Part shown: positions 5,237-5,334 of the stretch, piece after piece
How positions within the stretch are numbered: position 1 is the stretch's first letter
How the letters are laid out: every line of letters starts with the position of its first letter
Assembly (NCBI GenBank): GCA_017939025.1
Contig: JAGBAI010000027.1
Location: forward strand, 1 to 5,334
Direction of reading: 5' to 3'
Source: Oscillospiraceae bacterium
GTDB lineage: Bacteria > Bacillota_A > Clostridia > Oscillospirales > Oscillospiraceae
Length of the DNA stretch: 5,334 bases
The notes under the pieces: generated by a model
Seen by the model: only the letters and a program-made list of their open reading frames with translations
Told to the model about the DNA's origin: nothing
The model's database searches: none
Position numbers and translations under genes: made by a program

Positions 5237-5262
5237 CAAACCCCTTGATTTATAAGGGTTTG
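5237..5262. repeat. Inverted repeat beside the tRNA fragment
   Basis: CAAACCC (5237-5243) and GGGTTTG (5256-5262) are perfect complements around a 12-nt AT-rich centre. It sits where the tRNA anticodon arm would be but does not fit one (7-bp stem, 12-nt loop). It may be part of an integrase binding site. Confidence 0.5.
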
Positions 5263-5278
5263 CAAAATCCTGTGTCAT
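5249..5278 (-). promoter_or_regulatory. Possible promoter reading toward the VTC operon
   Basis: Minus strand: ATGACA (5278-5273, 5/6 to the -35 consensus), 18-bp spacer, TATAAA (5254-5249, 5/6). The -10 lies in the loop of the inverted repeat 5237-5262 and the -35 in a tandem repeat. A transcript from here would cross the tRNA fragment and its terminator before reaching the VTC gene. Match quality is fair but the context is ambiguous. Confidence 0.25.
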
Positions 5279-5294
5279 GAGTTGTGTCATGAGT
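5271..5294. repeat. Perfect 12-bp tandem repeat, two copies
   Basis: TGTGTCATGAGT occurs at 5271-5282 and immediately again at 5283-5294. Short direct repeats beside a tRNA 3' fragment are often arm-type binding sites of a tyrosine recombinase. On the minus strand each copy carries TCATGA, so a frame entering from the right edge (5334 phase) stops at 5287. I cannot identify that 15-codon tail. Confidence 0.7.
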
Positions 5295-5334
5295 CCAATT
5301 TCGAGCCTTCCGAGCATTCGCCTCTTAACATATA

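Noticed and set aside
5197..5285. Complete tRNA gene
   Set aside because: No 5' acceptor strand GCGGGAA, D-arm or anticodon arm can be drawn; only the T-arm and acceptor 3' strand match.
5177..5332. Partial minus-strand open frame running through the tRNA fragment and terminator
   Set aside because: It translates through a tRNA end and a terminator stem, shows no integrase motif, and is probably chance.
1..5334. CRISPR array, riboswitch or toxin-antitoxin pair
   Set aside because: No spaced repeat array, no conserved aptamer core that I recognise, and no small paired genes are visible.

Overview
The window is a stretch of chromosome from a Gram-positive anaerobe, most likely a gut-type Clostridia lineage. 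This rests on the zinc-ribbon (four-cysteine) form of ribosomal protein L28, strong AGGAGG ribosome binding sites about 7-8 nt from most starts, near-consensus and extended -10 promoters, and the polyphosphate-polymerase / DUF4956 / CotH gene set. I cannot name the genus. All six protein genes lie on the minus strand, so the window reads biologically from right to left. The plus-strand open frames are shadows of these genes.

Right edge (about 5170-5334): a tRNA 3' end, probably tRNA-Leu, reads toward the left with its CCA and an intrinsic terminator, but the rest of the tRNA is missing. In its place are a 7-bp inverted repeat with a loop and a perfect 12-bp tandem repeat. This looks like the att junction of an integrated element that continues beyond the window.

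Centre (2088-5125): three genes in a tight operon: a VTC-type polyphosphate polymerase domain protein, a DUF4956 membrane protein (GTG start, 4-nt overlap with the gene before it) and a membrane-anchored or secreted CotH-family kinase (12-nt gap). The operon ends in a strong terminator at 2024-2053. The three families are known individually and as neighbours, but the joint function of the bacterial set is, to my knowledge, not established. The layout suggests cytosolic polyphosphate synthesis, a membrane partner and an extracytoplasmic phosphotransferase. A 17-bp near-perfect direct repeat lies at both terminators bounding this module, and hand-sampled rows suggest lower GC than in the genes to its left, so it may have been acquired as a unit.

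Left-centre (471-2010): a small flavodoxin-fold, NADPH-dependent FMN reductase-like protein with four closely spaced cysteines, under a good promoter whose -35 region is covered by a duplicated ~22-bp motif (a candidate operator), followed by a class I SAM-dependent methyltransferase that appears to have its own promoter. Left edge (1-340): rpmB (ribosomal protein L28) as a single-gene unit with a clear promoter and terminator. The 281-470 gap holds the rpmB promoter, a 20-bp-spaced direct repeat and a weak terminator-like hairpin for the methyltransferase gene.
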